Shown piece after piece: positions 33,399 to 43,040 of a stretch of DNA of 64,000 nucleotides. This stretch comes from Clostridium swellfunianum (lineage in GTDB: Bacteria; Bacillota; Clostridia; Clostridiales; Clostridiaceae). The stretch lies in NCBI RefSeq assembly GCF_023656515.1, contig NZ_JAMOFV010000006.1, positions 4,357,735 through 4,421,734 of the forward strand, written 5' to 3'. The first letter of the stretch is position 1. Each line of letters begins with the position of its first letter. The translations under genes were made by a program, and so were the position numbers. The notes beneath the pieces are model-generated. The model worked only from the letters and a program-made list of their open reading frames with translations. It made no database searches and was not told the origin of the DNA.

Positions 33399-34769
33399 TT
33401 ATTTAGTATTTGTTTTATTATAGTTGGTTATAGCATCATTAACCTTTTTAGCTGCGTTCTGAATAGCTTGCTCCGGGGTTTGCTTATTTTGCAGCATATT
33501 TTCTATTTCTGTTTCTATTGTAGCTCTTGCTTCTGGGAATACTCCTATTAAACCGCCTCTTGTAGCTTCGTTAACCTTTGTATTGTGAAGCTGATCTATA
33601 GCTGTTTTAAATTGTGGAGCTGTTTCAAGATGCTTCTTCATAACATCCAAATCATAGGCCTTCTTATTTACTGGGAAGTACCCTGTAGTCTTAGACCAAG
33701 TTGCCTGCTGTTCTGGAGAAACTGCAAATTTTATGAATTCCCAAGCTGCCTTTTGTCTTGTTTCATCGCCGTTGTTAAGAGCATATAAAGAGCCTCCGCC
33801 TATTATAACTCCACCATTTGGATTTTCGGTACCTAAAGCTGGCAGATAAGCTGTACCTATTTCAAATCTGTCGCCTGCACCTTTAACTAATCCGCCAAGA
33901 GCTGCAGTTGATTCAAGAATCATTGCAGTTCTTCCTGCTGTAAAGGCATTCTTAGTATCATCTGTCTTTCTTCCAAAGTTTCCAACGCTTCCAGAGTCAA
34001 CAAGCTTTTTCCATTCTTTAAGAATATTCATTCCTGCTTCACTCTTATCCCACTCAACAGCAGTAGCCTTTTGAGTTCTTCCATTTGCATTATTAGCATA
34101 CATAGCACCTTGCTTTGCTAATAGCTGCTCAAAGAACCAACCATATATAGCCATGGAAAAACCATATTGAGAAACCTTGCCTGAACCATCTTTCTTAACA
34201 AGTTTTTGGCTGTATTCAGCTATTTCCTGAAAGTTCTTTGGCGGCTTATTTGGATCTAAGCCAGCAGCCTTAAATGCAGTTTTATTATAGTATAGTATTG
34301 GCGTTGAAGAGTTGAACGGCATCGATTGGAGCTTGTTGTCAACAGTATAATAACCTAATAACGTTGGCTCTATATCGTCTTTACTAAATTTCTTGTCCTC
34401 ATCGATAAACTTTTGCATTGGAACAACCCAACCGCTGTCAACCATGTATCTTGAACCTATATCATATATCTGTGCTATATCTGGACCTGCTTTTCCTGTC
34501 ATAGAGCTCTTCAACTTGTTTATAGCATCATCATAGGTTCCTTGAAATTGAGCAGTAACATGTATGTCAGTTTGTTTCTTGTTGAATTCGTCTACTATAT
34601 ACTTTACTGCCTCACCATTTACCCCACCCATGGCATGCCATAAAGTAAGCTCCACAGTCTTTTTAGAACCACTGGTTTGCTGTGAGCCATTGTTTGGCTT
34701 CGAACAACCTGCTGCACCAACTAGCATAGAGGCTGCAAGCAGTATTGATGTAATTTTTTTGATATTCAT
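33399..34769 (-). CDS. ugpB: Extracellular solute-binding lipoprotein (UgpB-like)
   Basis: 456 residues with lipobox Gly-Ala-Ala-Gly-Cys (Cys about 22). Family-1 binding protein with Leu-Trp-His-Ala-Met-Gly-Gly-Val-Asn-Gly near 45-55, a characteristic UgpB-type opening, and Gly-Gly-Gly-Ser-Leu-Tyr-Ala-Leu in the second lobe. The GDPD gene downstream and permease pair upstream support glycerol-3-phosphate or glycerophosphodiesters as ligand. The symbol is based on similarity plus neighbourhood. No ATPase is present in this set. Confidence 0.82.
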   Translation of the reverse strand: MNIKKITSILLAASMLVGAAGCSKPNNGSQQTSGSKKTVELTLWHAMGGVNGEAVKYIVDEFNKKQTDIHVTAQFQGTYDDAINKLKSSMTGKAGPDIAQIYDIGSRYMVDSGWVVPMQKFIDEDKKFSKDDIEPTLLGYYTVDNKLQSMPFNSSTPILYYNKTAFKAAGLDPNKPPKNFQEIAEYSQKLVKKDGSGKVSQYGFSMAIYGWFFEQLLAKQGAMYANNANGRTQKATAVEWDKSEAGMNILKEWKKLVDSGSVGNFGRKTDDTKNAFTAGRTAMILESTAALGGLVKGAGDRFEIGTAYLPALGTENPNGGVIIGGGSLYALNNGDETRQKAAWEFIKFAVSPEQQATWSKTTGYFPVNKKAYDLDVMKKHLETAPQFKTAIDQLHNTKVNEATRGGLIGVFPEARATIETEIENMLQNKQTPEQAIQNAAKKVNDAITNYNKTNTK

Positions 34770-34868
34770 TTATTTTCCCCCTTATACTTATATGTTTATA
34801 TAAAATCCTAATGCTGCATAAAATCTTAGGTTAAAATTTGCTGCAGCACTAAGCTTTTTATATCATAA

Positions 34869-35705
34869 TCAACTCTTAACAGAGCCTGCAGTAAGACCTT
34901 CTATAAGTTGCTTTTGTCCTAAAACGAAGGCTAATATAGATGGCAGAAGAATCATTGTTATCCCTGCCATCAGCGGCCCAAAGGCTTGAGAGTCAACATT
35001 TTGAAGCATGCTCATCCCTATTTGTACAGTTCTCATGCTATCCCTATTTGTAACTAGAAGAGGCCATAGATACATATTCCAAGCATTTAAAAAAGCATAA
35101 ATACCTAAGGAACCTATTGCTGGTTTAGTTAAAGGAATAGCTATACTGATTAAGAATTTAAAGTTTCCACATCCATCCATAACTGCAGCCTCTCTTAATT
35201 CACGAGGAAGTACTAGAAAGGCTTGCCTCAATAAAAACACTGATAGAGCTGAGGTTAAATGTGGTATTATTAACGCTCTAAAGGTATCAATCCAGCCTAG
35301 AGAACTTATAGTAAGATAGTTTGCTATAATTATTGACTGTCCTGGAATCATCATTGTAGAAAGTATTGCTATAAAAAGAACTTTCTTACCTTTGAATTCC
35401 ATGAAGGAGAAGGCATAAGCCGCAAGTCCTCCAGTTATAATTTGTCCTATAGTTATTGCAGATGCCATCATTAAACTGTTAACTATAAACTTCAGTATTG
35501 GTGCTGTTCTAAGAGCATCTTTATAGTTTTCCCAGTGTAACCCCCTAGGTATCAGTTTGGGCGGATATTCAAAAACCTGATCTGGGGCCATTAAACTTAC
35601 TAGCACAGCATAAATAATTGGTGATACAATTAAAATACCTATAGCTATGTTTACAACATAAACAAGTATTTTTGAAAACTCTTTTTTTACTTTTCCTTCA
35701 TTCAC
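34869..35705 (-). CDS. ugpE: CUT1 ABC transporter permease (UgpE-like)
   Basis: 278 residues, six helices, EAA loop Glu-Ala-Ala-Val-Met-Asp-Gly-Cys-Gly followed by Ile-Ala-Ile-Pro-Leu-Thr near 185-200. Its ATG overlaps the stop of the UgpA-like gene by one base, so the two subunits are translated together. A cytoplasmic shared ATPase must come from elsewhere. Confidence 0.87.
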   Translation of the reverse strand: MNEGKVKKEFSKILVYVVNIAIGILIVSPIIYAVLVSLMAPDQVFEYPPKLIPRGLHWENYKDALRTAPILKFIVNSLMMASAITIGQIITGGLAAYAFSFMEFKGKKVLFIAILSTMMIPGQSIIIANYLTISSLGWIDTFRALIIPHLTSALSVFLLRQAFLVLPRELREAAVMDGCGNFKFLISIAIPLTKPAIGSLGIYAFLNAWNMYLWPLLVTNRDSMRTVQIGMSMLQNVDSQAFGPLMAGITMILLPSILAFVLGQKQLIEGLTAGSVKS

Positions 35706-36625
35706 TAATAATTCACCTTCTTTTCCAGCTTAAATTGAAGTAATGTAAGTATTAGTAATATTACAAATAATACTATAGACTGCGCACTTGCCACTCCAAA
35801 TCTATTGTTGAAGAAGGCTTCTCTATAAATTGAGAATACTAATGCATTAGTAGCTTCTCCTGGTCCGCCTGAAGTCATGATTTTAATTTGACCAAAAGCT
35901 TGGAAGGTATTAATAATATTTATAATTAATAAGAAAAATAACGTTGGTCCTAAGGATGGTATGGTTATTGACCAATGCTTTCTAATAATTCCCGCTCCAT
36001 CTATTGCAGCACTTTCATACAAATCATGAGATATACTTTGAAGCCCTCCTATCATAAATACAAAGTTAATGCCTATGTTCATCCAAACAGTTACAATAAC
36101 AACTGATAAAAGCCCCCAGCTTGGATCTGTCAGCCAGCCTATTTCACTTTTTAACAGATAGTTTATGATTCCTATACTTGGATGAAAAAGAAACATCCAT
36201 ACAATTGATGCTGCAGCAGCAGATATAGCTAATGGAAGAGCATATAGAGTTCTAAATATTCCAATTCCCTTTATCTTTGTATTTCCCAATACCGCTGCAA
36301 TAAAGCCTATAAACATAGATGGGAATACTGTCATTATTGCAAATTTCACTGTAACCATAAGACTGTTTCTAAAGGATGGATCCTTAAATTGATTAGTGTA
36401 GTTTTCCAAGCCAACAAAATAGCTTACTTGCCCTTGAGGGTTAGTAGCATTTAAGCTTAGATAGATAGTTTTAATAAAAGGATAAAAAGTAAAAGCCGCA
36501 AATATTAGTATACAAGGCAAAATATATATATATGGTTCTACAGTTTTAAAAAACCCTCTCTTTGCCCTACCTGGTTTCTTTACCATCTTTTTTTCTGCAG
36601 CTAATGAAGAATTATAATTTTGCAT
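35705..36625 (-). CDS. ugpA: CUT1 ABC transporter permease (UgpA-like)
   Basis: 306 residues, six helices after a basic N-terminal tail, EAA loop Glu-Ser-Ala-Ala-Ile-Asp-Gly-Ala-Gly then Ile-Thr-Ile-Pro-Ser-Leu near 210-225. First gene of the Ugp-like operon. Its leader has a LacI/CcpA-like half-palindrome at 36688-36701. Confidence 0.87.
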   Translation of the reverse strand: MQNYNSSLAAEKKMVKKPGRAKRGFFKTVEPYIYILPCILIFAAFTFYPFIKTIYLSLNATNPQGQVSYFVGLENYTNQFKDPSFRNSLMVTVKFAIMTVFPSMFIGFIAAVLGNTKIKGIGIFRTLYALPLAISAAAASIVWMFLFHPSIGIINYLLKSEIGWLTDPSWGLLSVVIVTVWMNIGINFVFMIGGLQSISHDLYESAAIDGAGIIRKHWSITIPSLGPTLFFLLIINIINTFQAFGQIKIMTSGGPGEATNALVFSIYREAFFNNRFGVASAQSIVLFVILLILTLLQFKLEKKVNY

Positions 36626-36687
36626 ATTTCTTTAGCCCCCTTAAATTCTTACTTCAAAAGTAAACCCCTTTCTTGTTGTTTTTATAA

Positions 36688-36701
36688 TGAAACCGTTTAA
36701 C
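36688..36701. promoter_or_regulatory. cre-like/LacI-type operator upstream of the Ugp-like operon
   Basis: TGAAACCGTTTAAC, matching 12 of 14 consensus positions for a CcpA site, 63 bp upstream of the first start codon. Confidence 0.45.
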
Positions 36702-36847
36702 TATTTCACTATACTTATTTCTATATTTGTTTAAAAATACCTTCATTGTTAAAAAATAAATTTACTAATATTTAGAATATTCTATATATCCTTATTTATA
36801 ATCTCTCTTGTTTAATATTTATTCTATTAAGCAGAAAATATTACTAT

Positions 36848-36884
36848 AAAAACAGAGAAGGACTCTAACTCCATAAGTCCTTCC
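36848..36884 (-). terminator. Terminator of the inositol operon
   Basis: Minus strand: GAAGGACT / AGTCCTTC with an 11-nt loop and CTCTGTTTTTAT. It closes the operon after the LarA-like gene and supports LarA being its last member. Confidence 0.82.
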
Positions 36885-36899
36885 CTAAAAGTTGCTTTT

Positions 36900-38150
36900 T
36901 TATTTTTTTAACACTGGCAAGATGGAACCTCCGTGTGGAATTAAAATAACCTTAGCGTCTTCACCTAAAGCCTCGTAAGCGCTATCTAAAGCTCTCTGCA
37001 CATTGCTGAAGGGCTCAAGGAAAATATTTCTTACAAACTCAGGCTCTAACTCTGAAACTAGAAATACTCTTGCATTTTCAAGTACCATTGCAATAGCTGC
37101 AGCCTTGTGTCCTCCTAAAACAAAATTTGTCTTTATTTTTTGTACCAAGTCTTCTGGCTTTTCAGCTTCTAGGAGCCACTTTTCAAACACATCTTCTCCA
37201 AGGCCCTCCTTACAGGAAGCAACAAGAATTATAATTCCACCATTCTTAACTGCATGTTTGGCATTGTCCAAGGCTTTTTGAGCTTGGTAGAGGTTTAAAT
37301 CCTTAGGGTAGCCTCCTATTGAAGAAATGACTATATCAGCCTTATCCTTAATAGGAATCTTATAAAATCCATCCAGGAACCGGCAGCCCTCTCTATGAGC
37401 CTCGATATAGTGACCTGCAACAGCTTTTATGATTTCTTTTTTCTCATTAAGTACAACATTAACTATAAAATCTATTGGTACAAGCTTTATTGTGTCCTCT
37501 ATATCCTTTCTTACTGGATTAGTTGTTAAATTTCCTGCATACGCAGCATCTTCAACCATTCTGCTATGATTTGCCTGTATAGCTTCCCTTGTAGAAACTC
37601 CAGGCATTATCGCCTTAGCTCCTCCACTGTAGCCAGCAAAATAGTGGTATTCAATATTTCCGAGACAAATTCTTCTATCGGCTTTTGCTACTGGAGTAAA
37701 AATATCTATAGGCGTTTTATTTTCAGTATAGCCAAAGTGAACAAAATCCTTTACATCACTGTCTATACAGCTTATTCTGCTGTAGATTTCCTCTCCAATC
37801 AAGTACTGTTTTTCTTTTTCAGAATGCTTTCTATGACTGCCTAAAGCAAACACAATAGTTATATCCTCATCTTTTATCCCTGCTTTATAAAGTTCCTCAA
37901 GCACTACCGGAAGCACTACCTTGCTTGGCATTGGCCTAGTTATATCGCTGGTTATTATGGCTATTTTCTCTCCTGGCTTAACTATTTTATAGAGTCTGTC
38001 AGAGCCTATTGGATTTTCTATAGCTCTTTTAACTTCTGCAGGACCAGTGAGCTCTATTTGAACCTCGTTTGCATGAAGTACATTAAGTAAATTTTTACCC
38101 TCTATGCTAACCTTCATTGATGTCTTAGCAAAACCTAAACTGTATTCCAT
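36900..38150 (-). CDS. LarA-family nickel-pincer racemase, predicted malate racemase
   Basis: 416-residue member of the lactate-racemase superfamily (DUF2088). All residues needed for the nickel-pincer nucleotide cofactor and catalysis are visible: Asp69 and Arg72 in Ser-Asp-Ile-Thr-Arg-Pro, His106 in Leu-Gly-Ser-His-Arg, His169 in Tyr-His-Tyr-Phe-Ala-Gly, Lys179 (tether) in Gly-Gly-Ala-Lys, and His195 in Ala-Asn-His-Ser-Arg. The superfamily includes lactate, malate and other 2-hydroxyacid racemases and epimerases. Here it ends an operon that contains malic enzyme and an inferred source of D-malate, so malate racemisation is the best prediction; lactate remains possible. The cofactor-making larB, larC and larE genes are not in the window. 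A terminator follows directly. Confidence 0.85.
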   Translation of the reverse strand: MEYSLGFAKTSMKVSIEGKNLLNVLHANEVQIELTGPAEVKRAIENPIGSDRLYKIVKPGEKIAIITSDITRPMPSKVVLPVVLEELYKAGIKDEDITIVFALGSHRKHSEKEKQYLIGEEIYSRISCIDSDVKDFVHFGYTENKTPIDIFTPVAKADRRICLGNIEYHYFAGYSGGAKAIMPGVSTREAIQANHSRMVEDAAYAGNLTTNPVRKDIEDTIKLVPIDFIVNVVLNEKKEIIKAVAGHYIEAHREGCRFLDGFYKIPIKDKADIVISSIGGYPKDLNLYQAQKALDNAKHAVKNGGIIILVASCKEGLGEDVFEKWLLEAEKPEDLVQKIKTNFVLGGHKAAAIAMVLENARVFLVSELEPEFVRNIFLEPFSNVQRALDSAYEALGEDAKVILIPHGGSILPVLKK

Positions 38151-38178
38151 AACAAGCCTCCTTTAGAAACTAAAAAGT

Positions 38179-38208
38179 TACGGTAGATAAAAGCTTCTAC
38201 CTACCGTA
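38179..38208 (-). repeat. Intercistronic hairpin between iolG and the LarA-like gene
   Basis: A near-perfect self-complementary 30-mer (TACGGTAG..CTACCGTA, two G-U pairs) ending about 22 nt before the AGGAGG of the LarA-like gene. Confidence 0.65.
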
Positions 38209-38218
38209 TCTCATTTGG

Positions 38219-39244
38219 CTAAACTTCAAATTCTGACATCTTAACTGGTCTGCTTTCAAGGTAAGACTTCTTAGCAGCCATTCCAAGCAGCACTGGCTTT
38301 AATCCATCTATTCCAGAAACAACTGTATCTGTGTCATTAATTATTGCATTGAAAAATTCCTTCATTTCTTCAGCAAAGGATTCCATATATCTCTCTAGAA
38401 AGAAATATAATGGCTTGTCGGATTGTACTCCGTCTTGTGTGCTTAATACAACTGTTGATGGTCTGTCATTTGCTGCTTCTGCAGAACCCTTGGAGCCAAA
38501 CACTTCAACTCTTTGGTCATAGCCATAAGCAGCTTTTCTGCTGTTATCTATGATACCAATTGCTCCATTCTTAAATTTTAAGGAAATCAATGCTGTGTCT
38601 ACGTCTCCTGCTTCTCCTATAGCTGGATCAACAAGTACTGCAGCATTTGTGTAAACTTCTTCAACCTCACTGTCGCTTAAATATCTAACCATATCAAAAT
38701 CATGTATAGTCATATCAAGGAACATTCCACCAGACACCTTTGCATATTCTGGAGTTGGAGGCTGTGGGTCTCTTGCAGTAACTTTAACTATATGGACGTC
38801 TCCAACCTTTCCGTCTTTAACCAATTCCCTAACCTTCTTAAAGTTATGGTCAAAACGTCTGTTAAAGCCAACTTGGAACTTAACTCCAGCCTTTGCAACT
38901 GTGTCCAAAGCTTCCTTTATTTTTTCCAAATCATAGTCTATTGGCTTTTCACAGAAAATATGCTTGCCTGAATTAGCAGCCTCAACAGATATTATTGAGT
39001 GTGTATTTGTTGAAGAACAAATTATTACTGCATCTATTGTTGGATCATCTATAATTTTTTTATAATCATCATATACATTTTCTACACCTAAAGACTTTGC
39101 CCATTCCTTTATGCTGTCATTTAAAAACACATCTGCTACAGCAACAAGCTCAGCCTGTGCACCTAATCGCTTCGCAATATTTTCAGCATGAATCTTTCCT
39201 ATTCTACCTGCTCCAATGACACCTACTCTTACTTTCTTGTTCAT
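38219..39244 (-). CDS. iolG: myo-Inositol 2-dehydrogenase
   Basis: About 341 residues from ATG 39244, preferred over 39259 because GGGGG is correctly placed. GFO/IDH/MocA family: N-terminal Gly-Ala-Gly-Arg-Ile-Gly nucleotide fold, catalytic Lys in Cys-Glu-Lys-Pro-Ile-Asp near 97, and the Asp/His pair in Leu-Asp-Met-Thr-Ile-His-Asp near 170-175. Oxidises myo-inositol to 2-keto-myo-inositol with NAD. Encoded directly after iolE (stop-to-start 16 bp). A related polyol substrate such as scyllo-inositol is possible in this family, but the iolE-D-B neighbours fix the pathway. Confidence 0.9.
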   Translation of the reverse strand: MNKKVRVGVIGAGRIGKIHAENIAKRLGAQAELVAVADVFLNDSIKEWAKSLGVENVYDDYKKIIDDPTIDAVIICSSTNTHSIISVEAANSGKHIFCEKPIDYDLEKIKEALDTVAKAGVKFQVGFNRRFDHNFKKVRELVKDGKVGDVHIVKVTARDPQPPTPEYAKVSGGMFLDMTIHDFDMVRYLSDSEVEEVYTNAAVLVDPAIGEAGDVDTALISLKFKNGAIGIIDNSRKAAYGYDQRVEVFGSKGSAEAANDRPSTVVLSTQDGVQSDKPLYFFLERYMESFAEEMKEFFNAIINDTDTVVSGIDGLKPVLLGMAAKKSYLESRPVKMSEFEV

Positions 39245-39260
39245 AGTAATATCCCCCATC

Positions 39261-40157
39261 CTATAATCCCGTTTTTTCTTTTATATATTTTCTAGCTTTT
39301 ATAGCATACTCTAATGGATTTGCCAGTGCTGGATCTTGCTCTGCCTCAACAACAAACCAGCCTTCATAATTGTTTTCATCCAATACTTTAAATAACGGTT
39401 CAAAATTAATCATTCCATCACCAGGTATTGTAAATACTCCAAGCTTAACTCCCTTTAAGAAGCTTAGCTTTTCTTCTCTAACTCTATCAAGCACTTCTTT
39501 TCTTATATCCTTAAGGTGTACGTGCTTAATTCTGTTAACATATTTTCTAAGAATTTCTTCTGGATTTTCTCCTGAGAAGGTAAAGTGCCCTGAATCAAAT
39601 AATAAATATACTAAGCTTTCATCAGTCATGGACATTAGCTTATCAACTTCTTCAGTTGTTTGAACTCCAGTGCCCATATGATGATGGTAAACTATCTTCA
39701 TTTCCTTTTCTGCAGCAAGTCTTCCTAATTCTTCAAGGCCTCTAGCAAGCTTTATCCACTCTCCTTCAGTAAAGTGAGGCTTGCCTTCAAATACTGGAGT
39801 ATCCATTTGCCCTTGAACACTGTGCCCCTGTTCAGAAACTACTATAACCTTAGCTCCCATTTCATGCAGGAAATCTCTGTGCTTTATGAAAGCTTCAACA
39901 ATTTCTTCTAATGGCTTTGTAGTTAAGAATGAGCTGAACCATGCACTTGCTATGTTTATTCCTCTAAGCTCAAGTGCTTTTTTAAGCACTATTGTATCTC
40001 TAGGATATTTATTTCCAACCTCGCTGCCTGTGAAGCCAGCTAAAGCCATTTCACTAACGCACTGCTCGAAGGTGTTTTCTCCTCCTAGTTCTGGCATATC
40101 ATCGTTTGTCCATGCTATTGGTGCAATCCCTAACTTTACTTTTTCACTATCAAACAT
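39261..40157 (-). CDS. iolE: 2-Keto-myo-inositol dehydratase
   Basis: 298-residue TIM-barrel (AP-endonuclease-2 fold) enzyme that dehydrates 2-keto-myo-inositol to 3D-trihydroxycyclohexane-1,2-dione. Family landmarks: Ala-Pro-Ile-Ala-Trp-Thr-Asn-Asp-Asp near 12-20, Gly-Ser-Glu-Val-Gly near 44, Val-Ser-Glu-Gln near 106, Tyr-His-His-His-Met-Gly-Thr-Gly near 157-164, Asp-Ser-Gly-His and Lys-His-Val-His metal ligands, and Val-Glu-Ala-Glu-Gln-Asp-Pro at the end. Close to the Bacillus IolE along its length. ATG follows AGGGGG. Confidence 0.95.
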   Translation of the reverse strand: MFDSEKVKLGIAPIAWTNDDMPELGGENTFEQCVSEMALAGFTGSEVGNKYPRDTIVLKKALELRGINIASAWFSSFLTTKPLEEIVEAFIKHRDFLHEMGAKVIVVSEQGHSVQGQMDTPVFEGKPHFTEGEWIKLARGLEELGRLAAEKEMKIVYHHHMGTGVQTTEEVDKLMSMTDESLVYLLFDSGHFTFSGENPEEILRKYVNRIKHVHLKDIRKEVLDRVREEKLSFLKGVKLGVFTIPGDGMINFEPLFKVLDENNYEGWFVVEAEQDPALANPLEYAIKARKYIKEKTGL

Positions 40158-40227
40158 AATATTTCCCCCTATATTCCTTTATAGGAAAGCAGCAAAAATA
40201 TTGTTGCTCCCTTTTTAATTGTCAATG

Positions 40228-40293
40228 TTTAAGTGTAGTGCAAGCTTTCCTAGGCATCACAGCGCCTGCGTAATTTCAGCACTACACTTAGAC
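40228..40293 (-). repeat. Long inverted repeat between iolD and iolE
   Basis: Arms TAAGTGTAGTGC (40230-40241) and GCACTACACTTA (40279-40290), extendable to about 15 bp with one G-U, enclosing 37 nt that contains a smaller AGGC/GCCT stem. Non-coding, in a 147-bp gap; no U-tract. Confidence 0.7.
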
Positions 40294-40304
40294 ATAACCC
40301 TTAA

Positions 40305-42161
40305 TTAGAACTTCTTTGTTTTAGCAATTTCAGCTGACATTTTCTCATGAGCCTCTAGTACAGTTTCCTTTTCAGAAACCTCTGGAACTCCAACTCTCCA
40401 CCAGTTTTCGTAGCCGCCAGTCATCGTTCCTGGAAGCACCTTTATGTCAAATAGCGTTGATACCTTGCTGTTCTTCGCATCTTCAACAGCAGCCTTTAAC
40501 TCTTCAATTGTTGTAACTCTGTAGGTCTTAACTCCATAGCCTGCTGCACTTGCTGCATAGTCTATTGGAATATAAGCACCGTCAAGCCTTCCAGACTCTT
40601 CATTTCTATATCTGAATTCTGTGTTGAAGCCTGGTATGCCTTGTGAGGTTTGAAGATTATAAATGCAGCCAAAGCCAGTATTGTCAAAAAGAACTACATT
40701 TATCTTCTTACCCTCTTGTATGCTTGTTATAAGCTCTGAGTGAAGCATTAGGTAGCTTCCGTCACCAACCATTGAGTAAACCTCTCTGTTTGGTTCAGCT
40801 ATTTTAGCTCCTAATGCTGCACACACCTCGTAGCCCATGCAGGAGAAGCCATATTCCATATGATAGGTCTTATATTTTTCTGGTCTCCATACTCTTTGAA
40901 GGTCTCCTGGCAAGCTTCCTGAAGAACCAACTACTACAGCATCTTTTCCTATAAGCTTATCTAATTCCCCAAGTACTCTTGTCTGTGAAAGTCCATTTTC
41001 AAGCTCAATGCTGAACAATCTGTCAACTTCAGCATCCCAAGCCTTCTTAACCTTTAAAACTTCATCTGTATAAGCTGATTTGTAATCGCCAAGTGCAGCC
41101 TCTAAAGCATTTAAGCTTTCTTTAGCATCAGCAAGAATCATCTTTGCATTCATTTTGTGAGCGTCGAAGGAATTTACATTTATTGAAAGCACTTCAACCT
41201 CAGAATTTTGGAAAGCCCATTTTGAAGTTGTAGTAAAGTCTGATAGTCTTGTTCCAACTGCTATAACAAGGTCAGCATCTCTAGCAATTATATTTGCTGC
41301 GGCTGTTCCTGTTACTCCCATACCTCCAAGGTTTAAGGAGTGGTTCCACTCAATTGCTCCTTTTCCTGCCTGGGTTTCAGCAAATGGTATGTTAAATTTT
41401 TCTGCAAAGCTTCTTAAAGCTTCTGAAGCTTCAGAATAAACTACTCCACCACCGCAGATTATTATTGGCTTCTTCTTGCCCTTAATAATTTCTACAGCTC
41501 TTTCAACCTCACCCTTAGTTGGCATTCTTCTTTCTATATAGTGAACTCTCTTTTCAAAGAATTCTACTGGATAATCATAAGCTTCTGCCTCAACATCCTG
41601 TGGAAGGCAGATTGTAACTGCCCCAGTATCCGCCGGGTCAGTTAAAACTCTCATAGCATTTATCATTGCAGACATTAGCTGCTCTGGTCTTGTTACTCTG
41701 TCCCAATACTTTGAAACTGCTTTAAAAGCATCATTAGCAGTAATTAACGCGCTTGTTGGCTGCTCAACCTGCTGAAGCACTGGATCTGGCTGTCTGCAGG
41801 CAAATGCATCACCAGGTAAAAGCAGGAGAGGAATTCTATTAACAGTAGCTGTACCTGCTGCTGTAACCATATTAAGAGCTCCTGGCCCTATGGAAGATGT
41901 ACACGCTATTATTTCTCTTCTATTTTTTTGTTTTGCATGGCCTATAGCTGCATGAGCCATTCCCTGCTCATTACGGCCTTGGTAAACTCTAATATCACCT
42001 TTATATCCTTCTAAAGCTTCCCCAAAACCAACTACTACTCCATGACCAAATATCGTGAAAACGCCTTTTACAAATTTGTTTTCTTCACCATCAAAATTAA
42101 TATATTGGTTATCAAGAAACTTCAAAAGTGCTTGACCCATCGTAAGTCTTATAGTTTTCAT
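40305..42161 (-). CDS. iolD: 3D-(3,5/4)-trihydroxycyclohexane-1,2-dione hydrolase
   Basis: ThDP-dependent hydrolase opening the inositol-derived ring to 5-deoxyglucuronate. About 618 residues from ATG 42161 (GGAG eight bases upstream); the TTG at 42182 lacks an SD. Features: Asn-Glu-Gln-Gly-Met-Ala-His near 57 supplying the activating Glu, Ser-Ser-Ile-Gly-Pro-Gly-Ala near 85, and the C-terminal ThDP motif starting Val-Gly-Asp-Gly-Ser-Tyr and ending near Asp-Asn-Thr-Gly-Phe-Gly-Cys. Specific for IolD rather than acetolactate synthase is the Arg-Gln-Pro-Asp-Pro-Val-Leu segment. Confidence 0.95.
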   Translation of the reverse strand: MKTIRLTMGQALLKFLDNQYINFDGEENKFVKGVFTIFGHGVVVGFGEALEGYKGDIRVYQGRNEQGMAHAAIGHAKQKNRREIIACTSSIGPGALNMVTAAGTATVNRIPLLLLPGDAFACRQPDPVLQQVEQPTSALITANDAFKAVSKYWDRVTRPEQLMSAMINAMRVLTDPADTGAVTICLPQDVEAEAYDYPVEFFEKRVHYIERRMPTKGEVERAVEIIKGKKKPIIICGGGVVYSEASEALRSFAEKFNIPFAETQAGKGAIEWNHSLNLGGMGVTGTAAANIIARDADLVIAVGTRLSDFTTTSKWAFQNSEVEVLSINVNSFDAHKMNAKMILADAKESLNALEAALGDYKSAYTDEVLKVKKAWDAEVDRLFSIELENGLSQTRVLGELDKLIGKDAVVVGSSGSLPGDLQRVWRPEKYKTYHMEYGFSCMGYEVCAALGAKIAEPNREVYSMVGDGSYLMLHSELITSIQEGKKINVVLFDNTGFGCIYNLQTSQGIPGFNTEFRYRNEESGRLDGAYIPIDYAASAAGYGVKTYRVTTIEELKAAVEDAKNSKVSTLFDIKVLPGTMTGGYENWWRVGVPEVSEKETVLEAHEKMSAEIAKTKKF

Positions 42162-42185
42162 GCTTACACTCCAATCTTTCAAATA

Positions 42186-42977
42186 TTATCTATCAGGCCA
42201 AATTTTTGTGTTTTTATCAAGCAGCCATTTATGCTCTGGTGTATAAATTCTTTCATTAAATGGGTTGTTTTCTAAATTTCTTATTACCCATATATAGTAC
42301 ATTGCATATCCTGGAGCTGCTACCTGAGCGTGTGTAACTTCCTTATCAATTATATATGCATCATTGTTTTTTACCTTGTTTACTTCCTCACCGAATTCTG
42401 AAAAACCAAATCCCTGCTCATGGTCGAACTTATATAAATATATCTCCGGCTGTGGATGATAATGAGGTGGGTAACTTGACCATTTTCCTGGGAAATTAAT
42501 TAGCTCTCCAACTACAAGATTTGCATAAGGTGCAGTAGAAAAATCAAATATAGTTCTGCAAATTCTTGTTGAGGTTTCTCCCATTGTTCCCTTACCAAAT
42601 TCCTCAACTCTGTAATCTTTATTTGTATAAAGCTTTGCTTCAAACTTGATGTCATTATATGTCTTTGTAATGTTAATTTCTGATTTCTCGGATACGCCTG
42701 TTATTTTTACCAATTCCCCCGCAGGTAAATGAAGGCAAATTGGATCTTCATCAAAATATGAATCTCTTCTAAAGGTTTCCTTATTGTTTCCCCATTCTAA
42801 AGTTATTTCTCCGGACATGAGCAAATATGCTCTTTCCTTATTATCAGAATTTATCTCTTCCATACCCTTATCCAATATTAGAATTCCAAAATCCATTTGG
42901 GTTTTATTTTCCTTATCATCAAGACTGGTAATAGGAGTATAACCAGTTTTAAATGGTTCCTTCTGTCTTATAATCAT
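42186..42977 (-). CDS. iolB: 5-Deoxy-glucuronate isomerase
   Basis: About 263 residues from ATG 42977, chosen for its AAAGGGG site; 43004 adds nine residues without one. Double-cupin enzyme that makes 2-deoxy-5-keto-D-gluconate (DKG). The C-terminal cupin has Tyr-Pro-Pro-His-Tyr-His-Pro-Gln-Pro-Glu and a downstream His in Val-Thr-His-Ala-Gln, the IolB metal site. Encoded between the transketolase C-subunit and iolD, so its product would be made next to a potential transketolase. Confidence 0.93.
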   Translation of the reverse strand: MIIRQKEPFKTGYTPITSLDDKENKTQMDFGILILDKGMEEINSDNKERAYLLMSGEITLEWGNNKETFRRDSYFDEDPICLHLPAGELVKITGVSEKSEINITKTYNDIKFEAKLYTNKDYRVEEFGKGTMGETSTRICRTIFDFSTAPYANLVVGELINFPGKWSSYPPHYHPQPEIYLYKFDHEQGFGFSEFGEEVNKVKNNDAYIIDKEVTHAQVAAPGYAMYYIWVIRNLENNPFNERIYTPEHKWLLDKNTKIWPDR

Positions 42978-43040
42978 CTTTATTTCCCCTTTCACTTGAA
43001 ACACTGGGCAACTTGGGACACCCCTTCAAGGTTATGCCCC

